Shown here: positions 33,799 through 43,683 of the stretch, one piece after another
How positions within the stretch are numbered: the first letter of the stretch is position 1
Layout: each line of letters starts with the position of its first letter
Source of the DNA: Sulfitobacter pontiacus
GTDB taxonomy: Bacteria > Pseudomonadota > Alphaproteobacteria > Rhodobacterales > Rhodobacteraceae
DNA: 64,000 nt
NCBI RefSeq assembly: GCF_040790665.1
Contig: NZ_CP160849.1
Location: 1,823,501-1,887,500, forward strand
Direction of reading: 5' to 3'
Translations under genes and position numbers: made by a program
The notes under the pieces: model-generated
Seen by the model: only the letters and a program-made list of their open reading frames with translations
Database searches by the model: none
Told to the model about the DNA's origin: nothing

Positions 33799-35733
33799 AT
33801 GTTCCGCCACCTGTTAATGCTCCTCTGTTGGGTGGGCATCGTGGGAACGGCACAGGCGCAAGATTTGCAGCCCGTGCTTCAAGCTCATGCCGATGAAATT
33901 GCCAAACCCTCGCGCAGCTCTGTCTCTGTCGCGCTGGATGATCTGGTTGCCTCCGGTGCGCCGCAGGTCAGCGCGTTTCTTGAACGCTGGCAGGACAAAG
34001 GGGTCTGGCAACGCGACGCGGATGGTGTGTTCTTTTTCGGCACCGAGACAGGCGACACGCTGGCCTTGCGCGATATCGACAGCGATGCGGAAAGCACGGC
34101 ACCTGCAAGCGGGTTTTTGCAGCTGAAACCCAATGGCGGGGTGCGCCGCCTGATCGGCACTGCGCTTGTGCAGTTCCAACTGACCGACCCTGACCTTGCA
34201 CGCCGTCAAAGCGCCGTCGATTCAATCGCCCGCCGCCCAGAGGCGGACCAACTGGCACCCCTGCGCGCCTCGGTCGGGGCAGAGACAGACGCGGCGCTGA
34301 AGGCCCGCAAGATCCAGCTGACCAACTTCCTCTCTGCCAGTTTTGGCGACACAGCCGCCGATCGTATCGCCGCGATCACATCAATGGCCAGCGATACCTC
34401 GATCGAGGCGCGGGCGGTGATGAACCAGATTCTATCGACCAAAACAGCGACGCCGTCTGAAACACCCAGCGGCAACGTCGTACGGGTGCTGACACCGAGA
34501 GAGGATATTTCACCCGATGCGGCCTATGCGCAGCTTGTGGCGGCTGATCTGGCCCCTTCGCCTGTGCCCCCCGCCGCGATCCGCGACGCTTTGGCGGCGA
34601 ACGTTGTCAACGGGCGTGTGGGTGGTATCCCGACAGCGCGGCTGAATACCGATGCGGCGCGTGCGACGGCCTATGCCGCACTTGCCGCTGCGGGCACCGT
34701 GCCGCCGCTGGTGACTGCGCGGGACCAGCAAGATGCCATCGCAGGCATGACGTTCTACGAGGTGTATGATGAGCCCGACAGCGCCGTCACAGACGCCGCG
34801 CGGGCCGCGCTCGACAGTATCGAGACCCGCGTCGCCGCCGCGCAAACCCTTGACCTGACGCTGGACGCGCTGTCGCTCGCGTCGATCTATTTCCTTGCCG
34901 CTATCGGCCTTGCCATCACCTTTGGCGTCATGGGGGTCATCAACATGGCCCATGGCGAGTTTATCATGATGGGGGCCTATACCGGCTATGTCGTGCAGCT
35001 GTTCGTGCCCGATTACACGCTGTCGATCATCATCGCCCTGCCGCTGGCCTTTGCGGTCACATTCGCCGCCGGTGTGGTGATGGAGCGGTTGGTGATCCGG
35101 CACCTCTACCACCGTCCGCTAGAGACGCTGCTGGCGACTTTCGGGATCTCTATCGCTTTGCAGCAACTGGCCAAGAACATCTTTGGCACGCAGGCCCGCC
35201 CGCTGACCTCTCCGGCTTGGCTGGACGGGGCTTGGGTGATCTCGGATGTGATCCAGATCAGCTATATCCGCATCGCGATCTTCGTGTTGGCGCTGCTGTT
35301 CCTGGGGCTGATCCTGTTTGTGCTCAAACGCACCCGACTGGGGCTAGAGGTGCGCGCCGTGACGCAGAACCCCGGTATGGCGGCCAGCATGGGCATCAAC
35401 CCCGACCGCATCAACATGATGACCTTCGGCCTTGGCTCAGGCATCGCGGGGATCGCGGGGGTAGCCATCGGCCTTTATGCCAAGGTCACGTCCGAGATGG
35501 GGGCCGATTACATCGTGCAATCCTTCATGACCGTGGTCGTGGGCGGCGTCGGGAACGTCTGGGGCACGCTGGCTGGGGCCTCGCTTATCGGGTTCCTGCA
35601 AAAGGGGATCGAATGGTTCAACCCGTCCAATACCCTCGCGGCACAGACCTATATGGTGCTGTTCATCATCCTGTTCATTCAATTCCGTCCCAAGGGCATC
35701 GTTGCCCAAAAGGGTCGGGCAGCGGCGGATTGA
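33799..35733 (+). CDS. urtB: urea ABC transporter permease UrtB
   Basis: 644 residues. A signal-like helix (FRHLLMLLCWVGIVGTAQAQ) starts a periplasmic N-terminal region of about 330 residues, Ala/Asp-rich and helical, known in proteobacterial UrtB. The permease core starts near 350 with LDALSLASIYFLAAIGLAIT, then FGVMGVINMAHGEFIMMGAY, the LivH-type motif, and ends with VVVGGVGNVWGTLAGASLIG. Pairs with UrtC as the membrane channel. Confidence 0.95.
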   Translation: MFRHLLMLLCWVGIVGTAQAQDLQPVLQAHADEIAKPSRSSVSVALDDLVASGAPQVSAFLERWQDKGVWQRDADGVFFFGTETGDTLALRDIDSDAESTAPASGFLQLKPNGGVRRLIGTALVQFQLTDPDLARRQSAVDSIARRPEADQLAPLRASVGAETDAALKARKIQLTNFLSASFGDTAADRIAAITSMASDTSIEARAVMNQILSTKTATPSETPSGNVVRVLTPREDISPDAAYAQLVAADLAPSPVPPAAIRDALAANVVNGRVGGIPTARLNTDAARATAYAALAAAGTVPPLVTARDQQDAIAGMTFYEVYDEPDSAVTDAARAALDSIETRVAAAQTLDLTLDALSLASIYFLAAIGLAITFGVMGVINMAHGEFIMMGAYTGYVVQLFVPDYTLSIIIALPLAFAVTFAAGVVMERLVIRHLYHRPLETLLATFGISIALQQLAKNIFGTQARPLTSPAWLDGAWVISDVIQISYIRIAIFVLALLFLGLILFVLKRTRLGLEVRAVTQNPGMAASMGINPDRINMMTFGLGSGIAGIAGVAIGLYAKVTSEMGADYIVQSFMTVVVGGVGNVWGTLAGASLIGFLQKGIEWFNPSNTLAAQTYMVLFIILFIQFRPKGIVAQKGRAAAD

Positions 35734-35736
35734 TCC

Positions 35737-36903
35737 ATGCGTAAAACATTCATTTCCGAAAACCCTTCCGTCCTGTGGTTCATCGCGCTGTTGGGGCTGT
35801 TTACCCTCGCGGTCGCCATCGGGTCAGAGGCGACAGGCACGGGCCTTATCTCTACCTCTATGGTCAAGACCTTGGGCAAAACGCTGTGCCTGTGTCTGAT
35901 CGCCATCGCGATGGATGTGGTCTGGGGCTACTGCGGTATCCTGAGCCTCGGTCATTTCGCTTTCTTCGGCATCGGCGGCTATGCCATCGGCATGTGGCTG
36001 ATGTATGCGCGGACCGAAGGCATCGTGTTGTCGAGCCTTGAAGGTCAGGTGATCCCGCCCACACCGCAAGAGGTGCAGGACGCCATCGGTAACCAGATCT
36101 TCGGCGTCGTTGGCAGCTCTGACTTTCCGTGGCTCTGGGCCTTTTCCGACAGCCTGTTCCTGCAATTGCTGATGGTGGTGATTGTGCCGGGGCTGCTTGC
36201 GCTAATCTTTGGCTGGCTGGCGTTCCGCAGCCGTGTCACGGGCGTTTACCTGTCGATCCTGACGCAGGCGATGACGCTGGCGCTGTCGCTGTGGCTGTTC
36301 CAGAACGACAGTGGTCTGCGCGGCAACAACGGGCTTTCCGGTTTGCAGAATATTCCGGGGTACGAAGACACCTCGCAGGCGACCATCAGCCTTGTGTTCT
36401 TTATGGGGTCGGCGCTGGCGCTGGCGCTTGGGTATATCCTCTTTGCATGGGTGGTATCGGGCAAAATGGGCAGCGTGGTGCAAGGCATCCGCGATAACGA
36501 GGCCCGCGTCCGCTTCCTTGGCTACCGTGTGGAACGCTACAAGCTGTTTATCTTTACCCTGACCGCCGTGATCGCCGGTATCGCCGGGGCGCTTTATTAC
36601 CCGCAGGCGGGTATCATCAACCCGGCAGAGATCGCGCCGATTGCATCGATCTATCTGGCGGTCTGGGTCGCGATTGGCGGGCGCGGGCGGCTTTACGGCG
36701 CGGTGATCGGGGCGGCATTCGTATCCTTGCTGTCCAGCTGGTTCACGGGCGGCGGTGCCCCTGCCATCAATCTGGGGTTCTATACGATCCTATGGACCGA
36801 CTGGTGGCTGGTACTGCTTGGCGTATCCTTTGTTTGCGTCACCTTGTTCTTCCCCAAGGGGATCGGCGGCCTGTTTGATTATCTGGTGAGGAAACCGTCA
36901 TGA
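35737..36903 (+). CDS. urtC: urea ABC transporter permease UrtC
   Basis: 388 residues, LivM-like, with about ten membrane helices; MDVVWGYCGILSLGHFAFFG near 62, GWLAFRSRVTGVYLSILTQA, and the EAA-like loop GIRDNEARVRFLGYRVERYK near 250. Starts three bases after urtB; its last four bases overlap urtD (ATGA). Confidence 0.95.
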   Translation: MRKTFISENPSVLWFIALLGLFTLAVAIGSEATGTGLISTSMVKTLGKTLCLCLIAIAMDVVWGYCGILSLGHFAFFGIGGYAIGMWLMYARTEGIVLSSLEGQVIPPTPQEVQDAIGNQIFGVVGSSDFPWLWAFSDSLFLQLLMVVIVPGLLALIFGWLAFRSRVTGVYLSILTQAMTLALSLWLFQNDSGLRGNNGLSGLQNIPGYEDTSQATISLVFFMGSALALALGYILFAWVVSGKMGSVVQGIRDNEARVRFLGYRVERYKLFIFTLTAVIAGIAGALYYPQAGIINPAEIAPIASIYLAVWVAIGGRGRLYGAVIGAAFVSLLSSWFTGGGAPAINLGFYTILWTDWWLVLLGVSFVCVTLFFPKGIGGLFDYLVRKPS

Positions 36904-37652
36904 ACGATACCCTGTTAGAAGTCTCCGGCGTGTCGAAATCCTTTGACGGGTTCAAGGCGATCAATAACCTGTCGATCCAAATCGCAGAGCCGGAACTGCG
37001 CGCTGTGATCGGGCCGAACGGGGCGGGCAAGACCACCTTTATGGACATCATCACCGGCAAGACGCGCCCCGACAGCGGCCATGTCGTCTGGGGAGAGCGG
37101 AATATATCGCTGCTTGGTATGTCAGAGGCGGATATCGCGAACGAAGGGGTGGGGCGCAAGTTTCAGAAACCCACCGTGTTCGAAGCGCAGACCGTGCGGC
37201 AGAACCTTGCCATGGCGCTGAAGAATCCGAGGGGGCCGCTGGCCGTCCTGCTGCACCGCAAAACCCCGTCCAACGCGGCGCGGATCGAAGGCATTGCGGC
37301 AGAGATCGGCCTGACCGACAGCCTGACCCGCATCGCCGGAGAGTTGAGCCACGGGCAGAAGCAATGGCTTGAAATCGGCATGCTGCTGGCGCAGGAGCCG
37401 CGTCTGCTGCTGGTCGACGAACCCGCCGCCGGCATGACGGTTGAGGAACGTGAAAAGACCACCGATATCCTGAAACGCGCTGCCAAGACCCGCGCCGTGG
37501 TGGTGGTCGAACATGACATGGAATTCGTGCGCAGGCTCGACTGCAAGGTCACGGTGCTGCACGAAGGATCGGTGCTGGCCGAAGGCAGTCTTGACCACGT
37601 GACATCCAACCCGAAAGTGATCGAAGTTTATCTGGGGCGCGGCCATGCTTGA
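36900..37652 (+). CDS. urtD: urea ABC transporter ATP-binding protein UrtD
   Basis: 250 residues, LivG-like ATPase. Walker A GPNGAGKT near 38-45, signature LSHGQKQWLEIGMLLAQEP (the UrtD form of the signature) and Walker B LLLVDEPAAGMT, switch His in VVVEHDMEFV. Overlaps urtC by four and urtE by eight bases. Confidence 0.96.
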   Translation: MNDTLLEVSGVSKSFDGFKAINNLSIQIAEPELRAVIGPNGAGKTTFMDIITGKTRPDSGHVVWGERNISLLGMSEADIANEGVGRKFQKPTVFEAQTVRQNLAMALKNPRGPLAVLLHRKTPSNAARIEGIAAEIGLTDSLTRIAGELSHGQKQWLEIGMLLAQEPRLLLVDEPAAGMTVEEREKTTDILKRAAKTRAVVVVEHDMEFVRRLDCKVTVLHEGSVLAEGSLDHVTSNPKVIEVYLGRGHA

Positions 37653-38340
37653 AGTTGAAAATCTGGACCTGCACTATGGTCAAAGCCGCATTCTTTACGA
37701 GGTGTCCTTTCAGGCCCCCAAGGGGCAGATCACGACCTTGATCGGCAACAACGGGGTCGGCAAGACCTCCACCCTCAAGGCGATTGCCGGGCGGCATCCG
37801 GCGTCGGCGGGCACGATCACCGTTGATGGAACTCCCGTGCGTTTGACCACGGCCTTTCAGGCGGCGAATGCGGGCATTGCCTATGTGCCGCAGGGGCGCG
37901 AGGTTTTCCCGATGATGACGGTAGAGGAAAACTTAGAGACAGGGTTTGCCTGCCTGCCCAAGGCCGACCACCACATTCCCGATCACATCTACGATCTGTT
38001 CCCTGTCTTGCGGGATATGAAGGCGCGGCGCGGGGGGGATCTGTCGGGCGGGCAGCAGCAGCAGCTTGCCATCGCACGGGCGCTGATCACGCGACCGCGG
38101 GTCTTGTTGCTGGACGAACCGACTGAAGGCATCCAGCCCAATGTGATCCAGCAGATCGGGGATGCGCTGCGGTTGCTGCGCACCCAAGGCGACATGGCGA
38201 TTGTATTGGTCGAACAGAATGCCGATTTCGCCTATGCGCTGGGCGACAGCTTTATCGTGGTCGAAGGCGGGCGCAACGGGCCGCGTAAGCTGAAGGCCGA
38301 TTACACCAAGGATATGCTGATCGCCGATCTGGCGCTTTAG
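37645..38340 (+). CDS. urtE: urea ABC transporter ATP-binding protein UrtE
   Basis: 231 residues, LivF-like ATPase. Walker A GNNGVGKT near 33, signature LSGGQQQQLAIARAL, Walker B VLLLDEPTEGIQPN and VLVEQNADFA. Last gene of the operon. Its final four bases overlap the convergent kinase gene, so there is no terminator between them. Confidence 0.96.
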   Translation: MLEVENLDLHYGQSRILYEVSFQAPKGQITTLIGNNGVGKTSTLKAIAGRHPASAGTITVDGTPVRLTTAFQAANAGIAYVPQGREVFPMMTVEENLETGFACLPKADHHIPDHIYDLFPVLRDMKARRGGDLSGGQQQQLAIARALITRPRVLLLDEPTEGIQPNVIQQIGDALRLLRTQGDMAIVLVEQNADFAYALGDSFIVVEGGRNGPRKLKADYTKDMLIADLAL

Positions 38341-40733
38341 GCCACCATCGCCACGTCGGGGTCTTCGGTCGAGGGGCAGGTGAACCAGAATACGGTTTCC
38401 TCCCCCGGCACACTGTCGAACCCGATTTCGCCGCCCATGGCCTCTACCAGATGGCGCGAGATATTGAGCCCAAGCCCGGTGCCACCGCGCTGTCGCGTGT
38501 TCGATGCCTCGGCCTGCGAGAACGGCTGGAAGATGCGTTCGCGGAACTCCTCTGAGATGCCGTTACCCAGATTGGTGACAGAGATTTTGGTCATGTCGCC
38601 CACTGGCGCTGTGGTCACTGTCACGGCGGTTTCGGGGTAGGCGAACTTGCAGGCATTGGACAAGAGGTTGGTCAGCACCTGCATGATGCGGTTCTTGTCG
38701 GTCAGCACGTGGTGATCGGGATCGGGCGTGTCTACGTCGATCTCGACCTTCCATTCGCTGGCATAAGGCTCTACCTGCTCGGCGGCGAGGGTGACGATAT
38801 CGCCCAGCTTCTCCGGTTTCGGCACAACGGTCATGCTGCCTGCGTTGATCTTTTCCATGTCCAGAATGTCATTCACCAACGCGACAAGCCGGTCGCAGTT
38901 GGCCGTGGCGATCTGCACCAGACGCACCGCGCCGGCATCCGGATCGTCCTGTGTCTGGGCCTCGAGCAGCCCCAACGCCCCCTTGATAGAGGTCAGCGGC
39001 GTGCGCAGTTCGTGGCTGACGGTGGCGACAAAGTCGTGCTTCATCTGTTCAAGTTTGTTGCTTTCGGTGATGTCGATCTGAATACCCAGCATCCGCAGGG
39101 CGCGCCCGTTCTTCGCCCGCTCTACCACGACCGCATCCGATTTGATCCAGCGCCAGTTGTCCTGACCAACGCGGATGCGAAAGCGGGCCTCGGCGCGGTC
39201 GGTCATCCCGTTCAGACAGGCGAGTTCGATCTTCTTGACCACCGCCGCATCATCGGGATGCACATGCTGCATCTTATCGTAATAGGGGTTCTGACAGGCG
39301 GGGTCAGCGGGATGGTGCATGATGTCGCGCCATGTGTCCGACACTACAGATGTGCCATTTTCCAGATCAATGTCAAAGACCCCGATATGCGCACTGCTGA
39401 GCGCGAGGCTCCACCGTTGTTCGGTTTCCGCGATCTTGAGCGTGCGGCGTTCGCTGTCGGTGATATCGCGCAGCATCAAGGTGATACGCGTCTCTGCGTC
39501 GGCGGTAAGCCAGGTGTTCTTCTCGACCTCAAGTGTGCGGGGTTCTGTCGTACCTTTGTGGGGCGGCACCACGACTTTCACACCGCCGTCGGCACGGTGG
39601 ATGTCGACCTCGGGGAGCAGGTCTTGCACGAAGTCGCCCGTCGCGTCCTTGCGGTGCCCGGCAGCGATCAGATGCTGTCGCGCGGCATCGTTCAGATGCA
39701 GTATTTCCCCCGATTGCCGGACCGAGATAATCGGCAGCATCGCGTTTTCGAGGATTGATCGTTTCTCTTGGTGTTGCGTCTCAAGCTCGCGGGTTTTGTC
39801 GGCCACCGTCTGGTTGATGGTCAGATTACGTTTCAGGATCACCGACTGGATGATCAGGATCAGCGCCGTGATGGTCAGCGACAGCGCCAGCACGATCCAT
39901 TTGGCGTTGTTCGGTTGCGCGGCCTCGAAGGCCGGGGTGCTGGCCCAGTGCAGGGTCATGCGTTGGCCATAGCCCGTATGGTTACCTGAAAATTCAAAGG
40001 CCGGGGCGGGGGCATCGCTGGCGACGGTTGGATGGTGCTGGAACGGGGCGCCATTCTCATCATAGAAGGACACATCCAGCGTGATGAGGTCATTTTGCGC
40101 GGCGAAGAGATCGCTAAAGATTTCGTCCACATCGACCATCGCAAAGGCGACGCCCAGAAACGCCGCATCAGGATCGCGGGTGCCGTCAGAAGCGGCGGCA
40201 GGGCGGAAAATCGGTTTGATCAGCAGGGCATGGCAATTTTCACCGTGGAGCGCAGGGGTTGTCGAAAGCGTCTTGCCACTTGCATAGGTGGCGAGGGCCG
40301 TGGCCAGAAGATCTGCGTTGCTTGAAAACTCTGTCCCGACCATGCCGGCGAAGTTTTCCGTCGGTGTGGCGCGCTGGATCACGAAATCCTTCAGCGTGCC
40401 GTCGGTTTCGTCATACACAGGGACGGCAAAGCCGATGGCATCTAGCACGTAAGAACCGTCTGCAATATGGACCGACGTCGCGTAGGTCTCCATATCCTGC
40501 GCCGTCACCTCGTCAGAGGCAGCGACAAAGCCCGCGACACCGTCGAGCGTCCTGCCGTATTCGTCGGCGCGCCGCCCCATTGACGACAGCCCTTGGCTGA
40601 CCAACGCGTGAAACCTGTCCTGCGCTTGGACCTGCACAGTATTGCCCGCCACAAAGAAGAACAAAAAGGAAAGCCCGATGCAGACGCAAAGGGTAAACAG
40701 TTGGAAGTAGGCTAGCTTGCGCGGAATTGTCAT
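38337..40733 (-). CDS. CHASE-PAS sensor histidine kinase
   Basis: 798 residues. Membrane helix 8-30, a periplasmic CHASE-type domain (about 45-280) with FVAASDEVTAQDMETYA, a second helix near 285-305 (WIVLALSLTITALILIIQSV), coiled-coil, one or two PAS domains (LENAMLPIISVRQSGEILHL; then RWSLALSSAHIGVFDIDLEN with PAC), H-box FVATVSHELRTPLTSIKG, N-box LLSNACKFAYPE and G-box GTGLGLNISRHLVEAMGG. No receiver domain and no adjacent regulator, so an orphan kinase. Its signal is unknown. Convergent with urtE. Confidence 0.92.
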   Translation of the reverse strand: MTIPRKLAYFQLFTLCVCIGLSFLFFFVAGNTVQVQAQDRFHALVSQGLSSMGRRADEYGRTLDGVAGFVAASDEVTAQDMETYATSVHIADGSYVLDAIGFAVPVYDETDGTLKDFVIQRATPTENFAGMVGTEFSSNADLLATALATYASGKTLSTTPALHGENCHALLIKPIFRPAAASDGTRDPDAAFLGVAFAMVDVDEIFSDLFAAQNDLITLDVSFYDENGAPFQHHPTVASDAPAPAFEFSGNHTGYGQRMTLHWASTPAFEAAQPNNAKWIVLALSLTITALILIIQSVILKRNLTINQTVADKTRELETQHQEKRSILENAMLPIISVRQSGEILHLNDAARQHLIAAGHRKDATGDFVQDLLPEVDIHRADGGVKVVVPPHKGTTEPRTLEVEKNTWLTADAETRITLMLRDITDSERRTLKIAETEQRWSLALSSAHIGVFDIDLENGTSVVSDTWRDIMHHPADPACQNPYYDKMQHVHPDDAAVVKKIELACLNGMTDRAEARFRIRVGQDNWRWIKSDAVVVERAKNGRALRMLGIQIDITESNKLEQMKHDFVATVSHELRTPLTSIKGALGLLEAQTQDDPDAGAVRLVQIATANCDRLVALVNDILDMEKINAGSMTVVPKPEKLGDIVTLAAEQVEPYASEWKVEIDVDTPDPDHHVLTDKNRIMQVLTNLLSNACKFAYPETAVTVTTAPVGDMTKISVTNLGNGISEEFRERIFQPFSQAEASNTRQRGGTGLGLNISRHLVEAMGGEIGFDSVPGEETVFWFTCPSTEDPDVAMVA

Positions 40734-41015
40734 CGTTGCCCTGTCACTCAGTCCTGCACAGAGGGTCGTACGCTCTGCATCTCTCGAATTTCTCTGCCAT
40801 CGTTAATGGTTTCTGAAACTGGCGGAATTATGGCGCTGTTGCTCATTTCACACAAAGCGCTTGCGGCCTTGGACGTGTTTGCAGCGCATATACCAAGGGT
40901 GTTTCGGGAACCCGCCGCTGTTTCGGGTCGTTTGTCTTGGGGATGTGATCAAATAGCCACGTGAGAGCGGGCCTTTTGTGCACCCGCTGATTCAGTAACG
41001 AGTAAGGAAGACCCC

Positions 41016-41987
41016 ATGGAAGAAGTCGACGCCAACCCCGGCCTGATTTTCGATAAACTTGACGGCTGGTTGGACGGCTTTTTCAGATTGCTCCCGAATA
41101 TCGGCGTCGCGCTGGTTGTGGCCGTGGTGTTCTGGTTTCTGGGAATGGGCATCGGCGCGCTGATCCGCAAATCCGCCGGGCGCCGCGGACGCGAGAATCT
41201 GGGCGACGTGGGCGGGGCACTGATGCGGTGGGCCGTGACCATCATCGGCTTCATGCTGGCGGTGACCATCGTCGCCCCGACGGTCACACCGGGGGATCTG
41301 ATTGCCGGTTTGGGCGTCAGCTCTGTCGCGATCGGCTTCGCCTTCAAGGATATTTTGCAGAACATGCTGGCAGGTATCCTGATCCTGCTGCGCCAGCCCT
41401 TTGAAGTCGGCGACCAGATCGTGTCGGGCGGGCATGAGGGCACGGTCGAAAAGATCGAGACCCGCGCCACGATGATCAAGACCTATGACGGTCGCCGCGT
41501 GGTGATCCCGAATTCGGACATCTATACAGACAGCGTGGTGGTCAATACGGCCTTTGACACGCGCCGGTCGGAATATGACATCGGCATCGGCTGCAGCGAC
41601 GACTGGGATACCGCGCGCAAGGTCATGCAGGATGCCTGCGCCAGCGTTGAGGGTGTAGAGACCGACCCAGCCCCCGAAACGATACCGGTCGAACTGGGCG
41701 ATTCCGCCAACATCGTCCGCTTGCGGTGGTGGACGAAGTCGGACCGTGCGTCGCAGATCCATACCTTCGGGGCGGTGCTGCAGGCGGTCTATAAAGCGCT
41801 GGATGAAAAAGGGATCGATATGCCCTATCCGACGCAGGTGCATCTGTTCCACGACCAGACCGAAGCCACCGACGGCGACCGCCGCGCGCAGCGCGAGGGG
41901 TGGCCCGCGGGCGAGGGCGACGTGCCGAAATCGCGTGCTCAGCAACGCGACGAGAAAGAAGAGAAAACGCGTCGATCCGACGCCTGA
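41016..41987 (+). CDS. MscS family mechanosensitive channel
   Basis: 323 residues. Three N-terminal helices; the pore helix region GLGVSSVAIGFAFKDILQNMLAG (split by the reader: GLGVSSVAIGFAFKD near 110) followed by LLRQPFEVGDQIVSGGHEGTVEKI and VIPNSDIYTD are hallmark MscS beta-domain motifs. A highly charged tail (KSRAQQRDEKEEKTRR) follows. Opens under membrane tension to release solutes. Upstream gap of 282 bases holds the promoter for it; no other gene seen there. Confidence 0.93.
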   Translation: MEEVDANPGLIFDKLDGWLDGFFRLLPNIGVALVVAVVFWFLGMGIGALIRKSAGRRGRENLGDVGGALMRWAVTIIGFMLAVTIVAPTVTPGDLIAGLGVSSVAIGFAFKDILQNMLAGILILLRQPFEVGDQIVSGGHEGTVEKIETRATMIKTYDGRRVVIPNSDIYTDSVVVNTAFDTRRSEYDIGIGCSDDWDTARKVMQDACASVEGVETDPAPETIPVELGDSANIVRLRWWTKSDRASQIHTFGAVLQAVYKALDEKGIDMPYPTQVHLFHDQTEATDGDRRAQREGWPAGEGDVPKSRAQQRDEKEEKTRRSDA

Positions 41988-42011
41988 TCAATCCAGAGAA
42001 GAAGGGATTAT

Positions 42012-42527
42012 ATGTTTTTCGACAATACGGTACTCGATGTTCTGGCCCGCGGCTTCGTGCTCAGCGGTGTGGCGCTGATCTGGATCATCCTCATGGTGCG
42101 GATCGTCGGGCTCAATTCCTTCTCCAAAATGACGAACTTCGACTTTGTGACCACCATCGCCTTCGGCTCTTTGCTGGCGGGGGCGGCGCAAGCGTCGGAT
42201 TGGAAAGCCTTCTTCCAGACTTTGGTCGCGACCGCTTGCCTGTTCCTTTTCCAGTTCACGCTGTCCTATCTGCGCCGTCGGTCTGAAACCGCTTTGCATA
42301 CCATCCAGAACGCGCCGGTCTATCTGATGGAGAATGGCAAGATCTGTGAAGAGGCGATGCGGGTCAATCGTGTGTCGCGCAGTGACCTGATGGAGAAGCT
42401 GCGCGAATCCAACGTCATGCGGCTGAGCGATGTGCGTGCCGCCGTCTTCGAGACGACGGGCGAAGTCTCTGTTCTATGCGGGGACGAGGTTGATGACGCG
42501 ATGCTGGAATACGTCCAACGCGTCTAA
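42012..42527 (+). CDS. DUF421 (YetF-like) membrane protein
   Basis: 171 residues. Three membrane helices in the first 90 residues with VALIWIILMVRIVGLNSFSKMT and FDFVTTIAFGSLLAGAA, then a cytoplasmic domain typical of DUF421 (PVYLMENGKICEEAMRVNRV, SDVRAAVFETTGEVSVL). Function of the family is uncertain. 24 bases after the MscS gene and likely co-transcribed. Confidence 0.88.
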   Translation: MFFDNTVLDVLARGFVLSGVALIWIILMVRIVGLNSFSKMTNFDFVTTIAFGSLLAGAAQASDWKAFFQTLVATACLFLFQFTLSYLRRRSETALHTIQNAPVYLMENGKICEEAMRVNRVSRSDLMEKLRESNVMRLSDVRAAVFETTGEVSVLCGDEVDDAMLEYVQRV

Positions 42528-42588
42528 CCGATATACCTGAGTATTTAAGTCGCTTGTGGCGGCGGACGTTTTGCGCGATCTGTGGGGT

Positions 42589-43683
42589 ATGCCTGTGACC
42601 TTGTCAGATTTCGAAGCCTCCGCCCACGCGACCCTTGCCGCTGATGTGTTTGCCTACCTCGAAGGCGGCGCAGAAGGGGAGCTGTCGCTGCGCCAGAACC
42701 GCGCCAGCTTTGGCCGGATCGGAGTGTTGCCACGCCTGTTGGCGGACTGTGCAGGCGGCCATACGCGCACGACGATATCGGGGCAGCCCGCGGCGCATCC
42801 GATCATGGTCGCGCCAATGGCATTCCAACGGCTGTTCCACACGGATGGCGAAACTGCGATTGCAATGGCCGCTGCCGCTCAAGACGCGGTGATGGTGGTC
42901 AGCTGCCAGACCAGCACGGCGCCCGAAGACATCGCCACCATTCCGGGGCGACGCTGGTTCCAGCTTTATATGCAGGCGGATCACGATAGCACGATGACTT
43001 TGGTCAACCGCGCGGTGGACTGCGGGGCAGAGGCGCTGGTGGTGACGCTTGACGCGCCGATCAACGGCCTGCGCGACCGCGAGGTTGCCGCGGGCTTCGT
43101 GCTGCCAGATGGCGTGCGCCCCGTGATGCTGGACCCGCTGCCGCAGCCGCCGCGACCGCAGTTGCAAGACGGGCAGAGCGTGGTGTTCGACGGGATGATG
43201 GTCTTTGCCCCCACATGGGCAGACCTGACGCGGCTGATCGCGGACAGCCCCGTTCCGGTGATCATCAAAGGCTGTCTGCGTGCCACGGATGCGCGGCGGT
43301 TTGTCGATGCCGGTGTTGCGGGGATCGTCGTGTCAAACCACGGGGGCAGGGTGCTGGATACTGTTCCGGCCCCCGTCACGCAATTGGCCGCCGTGGTGCA
43401 GGCGGTGGGGCAGGATGTGCCGGTCTATCTGGATGGCGGCATCCGGCGCGGGAGCGATGTGTTCAAGGCGCTGGCGCTAGGGGCCGAGGCTGTGCTGGTC
43501 GGTCGCCCCGTGATGCACGGGTTGATCGTCGACGGGGCACGCGGGGCCAGTCAGGTGTTGCGTCGCTTACGGGACGAGCTGGAAGTGACGATGGCCCTAT
43601 GCGGCTGCGCAACAGTCGCGGACATCACCCCCGATATGATCACAGCCTTCGGCGGCGACCCGATCAGCGAAAGCGATAGCTGA
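42589..43683 (+). CDS. FMN-dependent alpha-hydroxy-acid oxidase/dehydrogenase
   Basis: 364 residues from ATG 42589 (GTGGGG upstream; product MPVTLSDFEASA, as in family members). A GTG at 42556 would add 11 residues. FMN-binding TIM barrel with IMVAPMAFQRL, SCQTSTAPEDIA, RWFQLYM, LVVTLDAP, KGCLRATDA (Lys), SNHGGRVLD with catalytic His, and DGGIRRGSDVFKALALGA. Oxidises an L-2-hydroxyacid such as lactate or glycolate; substrate open. Overlaps the 3' end of tonB by 20 bases, convergent. Confidence 0.9.
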   Translation: MPVTLSDFEASAHATLAADVFAYLEGGAEGELSLRQNRASFGRIGVLPRLLADCAGGHTRTTISGQPAAHPIMVAPMAFQRLFHTDGETAIAMAAAAQDAVMVVSCQTSTAPEDIATIPGRRWFQLYMQADHDSTMTLVNRAVDCGAEALVVTLDAPINGLRDREVAAGFVLPDGVRPVMLDPLPQPPRPQLQDGQSVVFDGMMVFAPTWADLTRLIADSPVPVIIKGCLRATDARRFVDAGVAGIVVSNHGGRVLDTVPAPVTQLAAVVQAVGQDVPVYLDGGIRRGSDVFKALALGAEAVLVGRPVMHGLIVDGARGASQVLRRLRDELEVTMALCGCATVADITPDMITAFGGDPISESDS

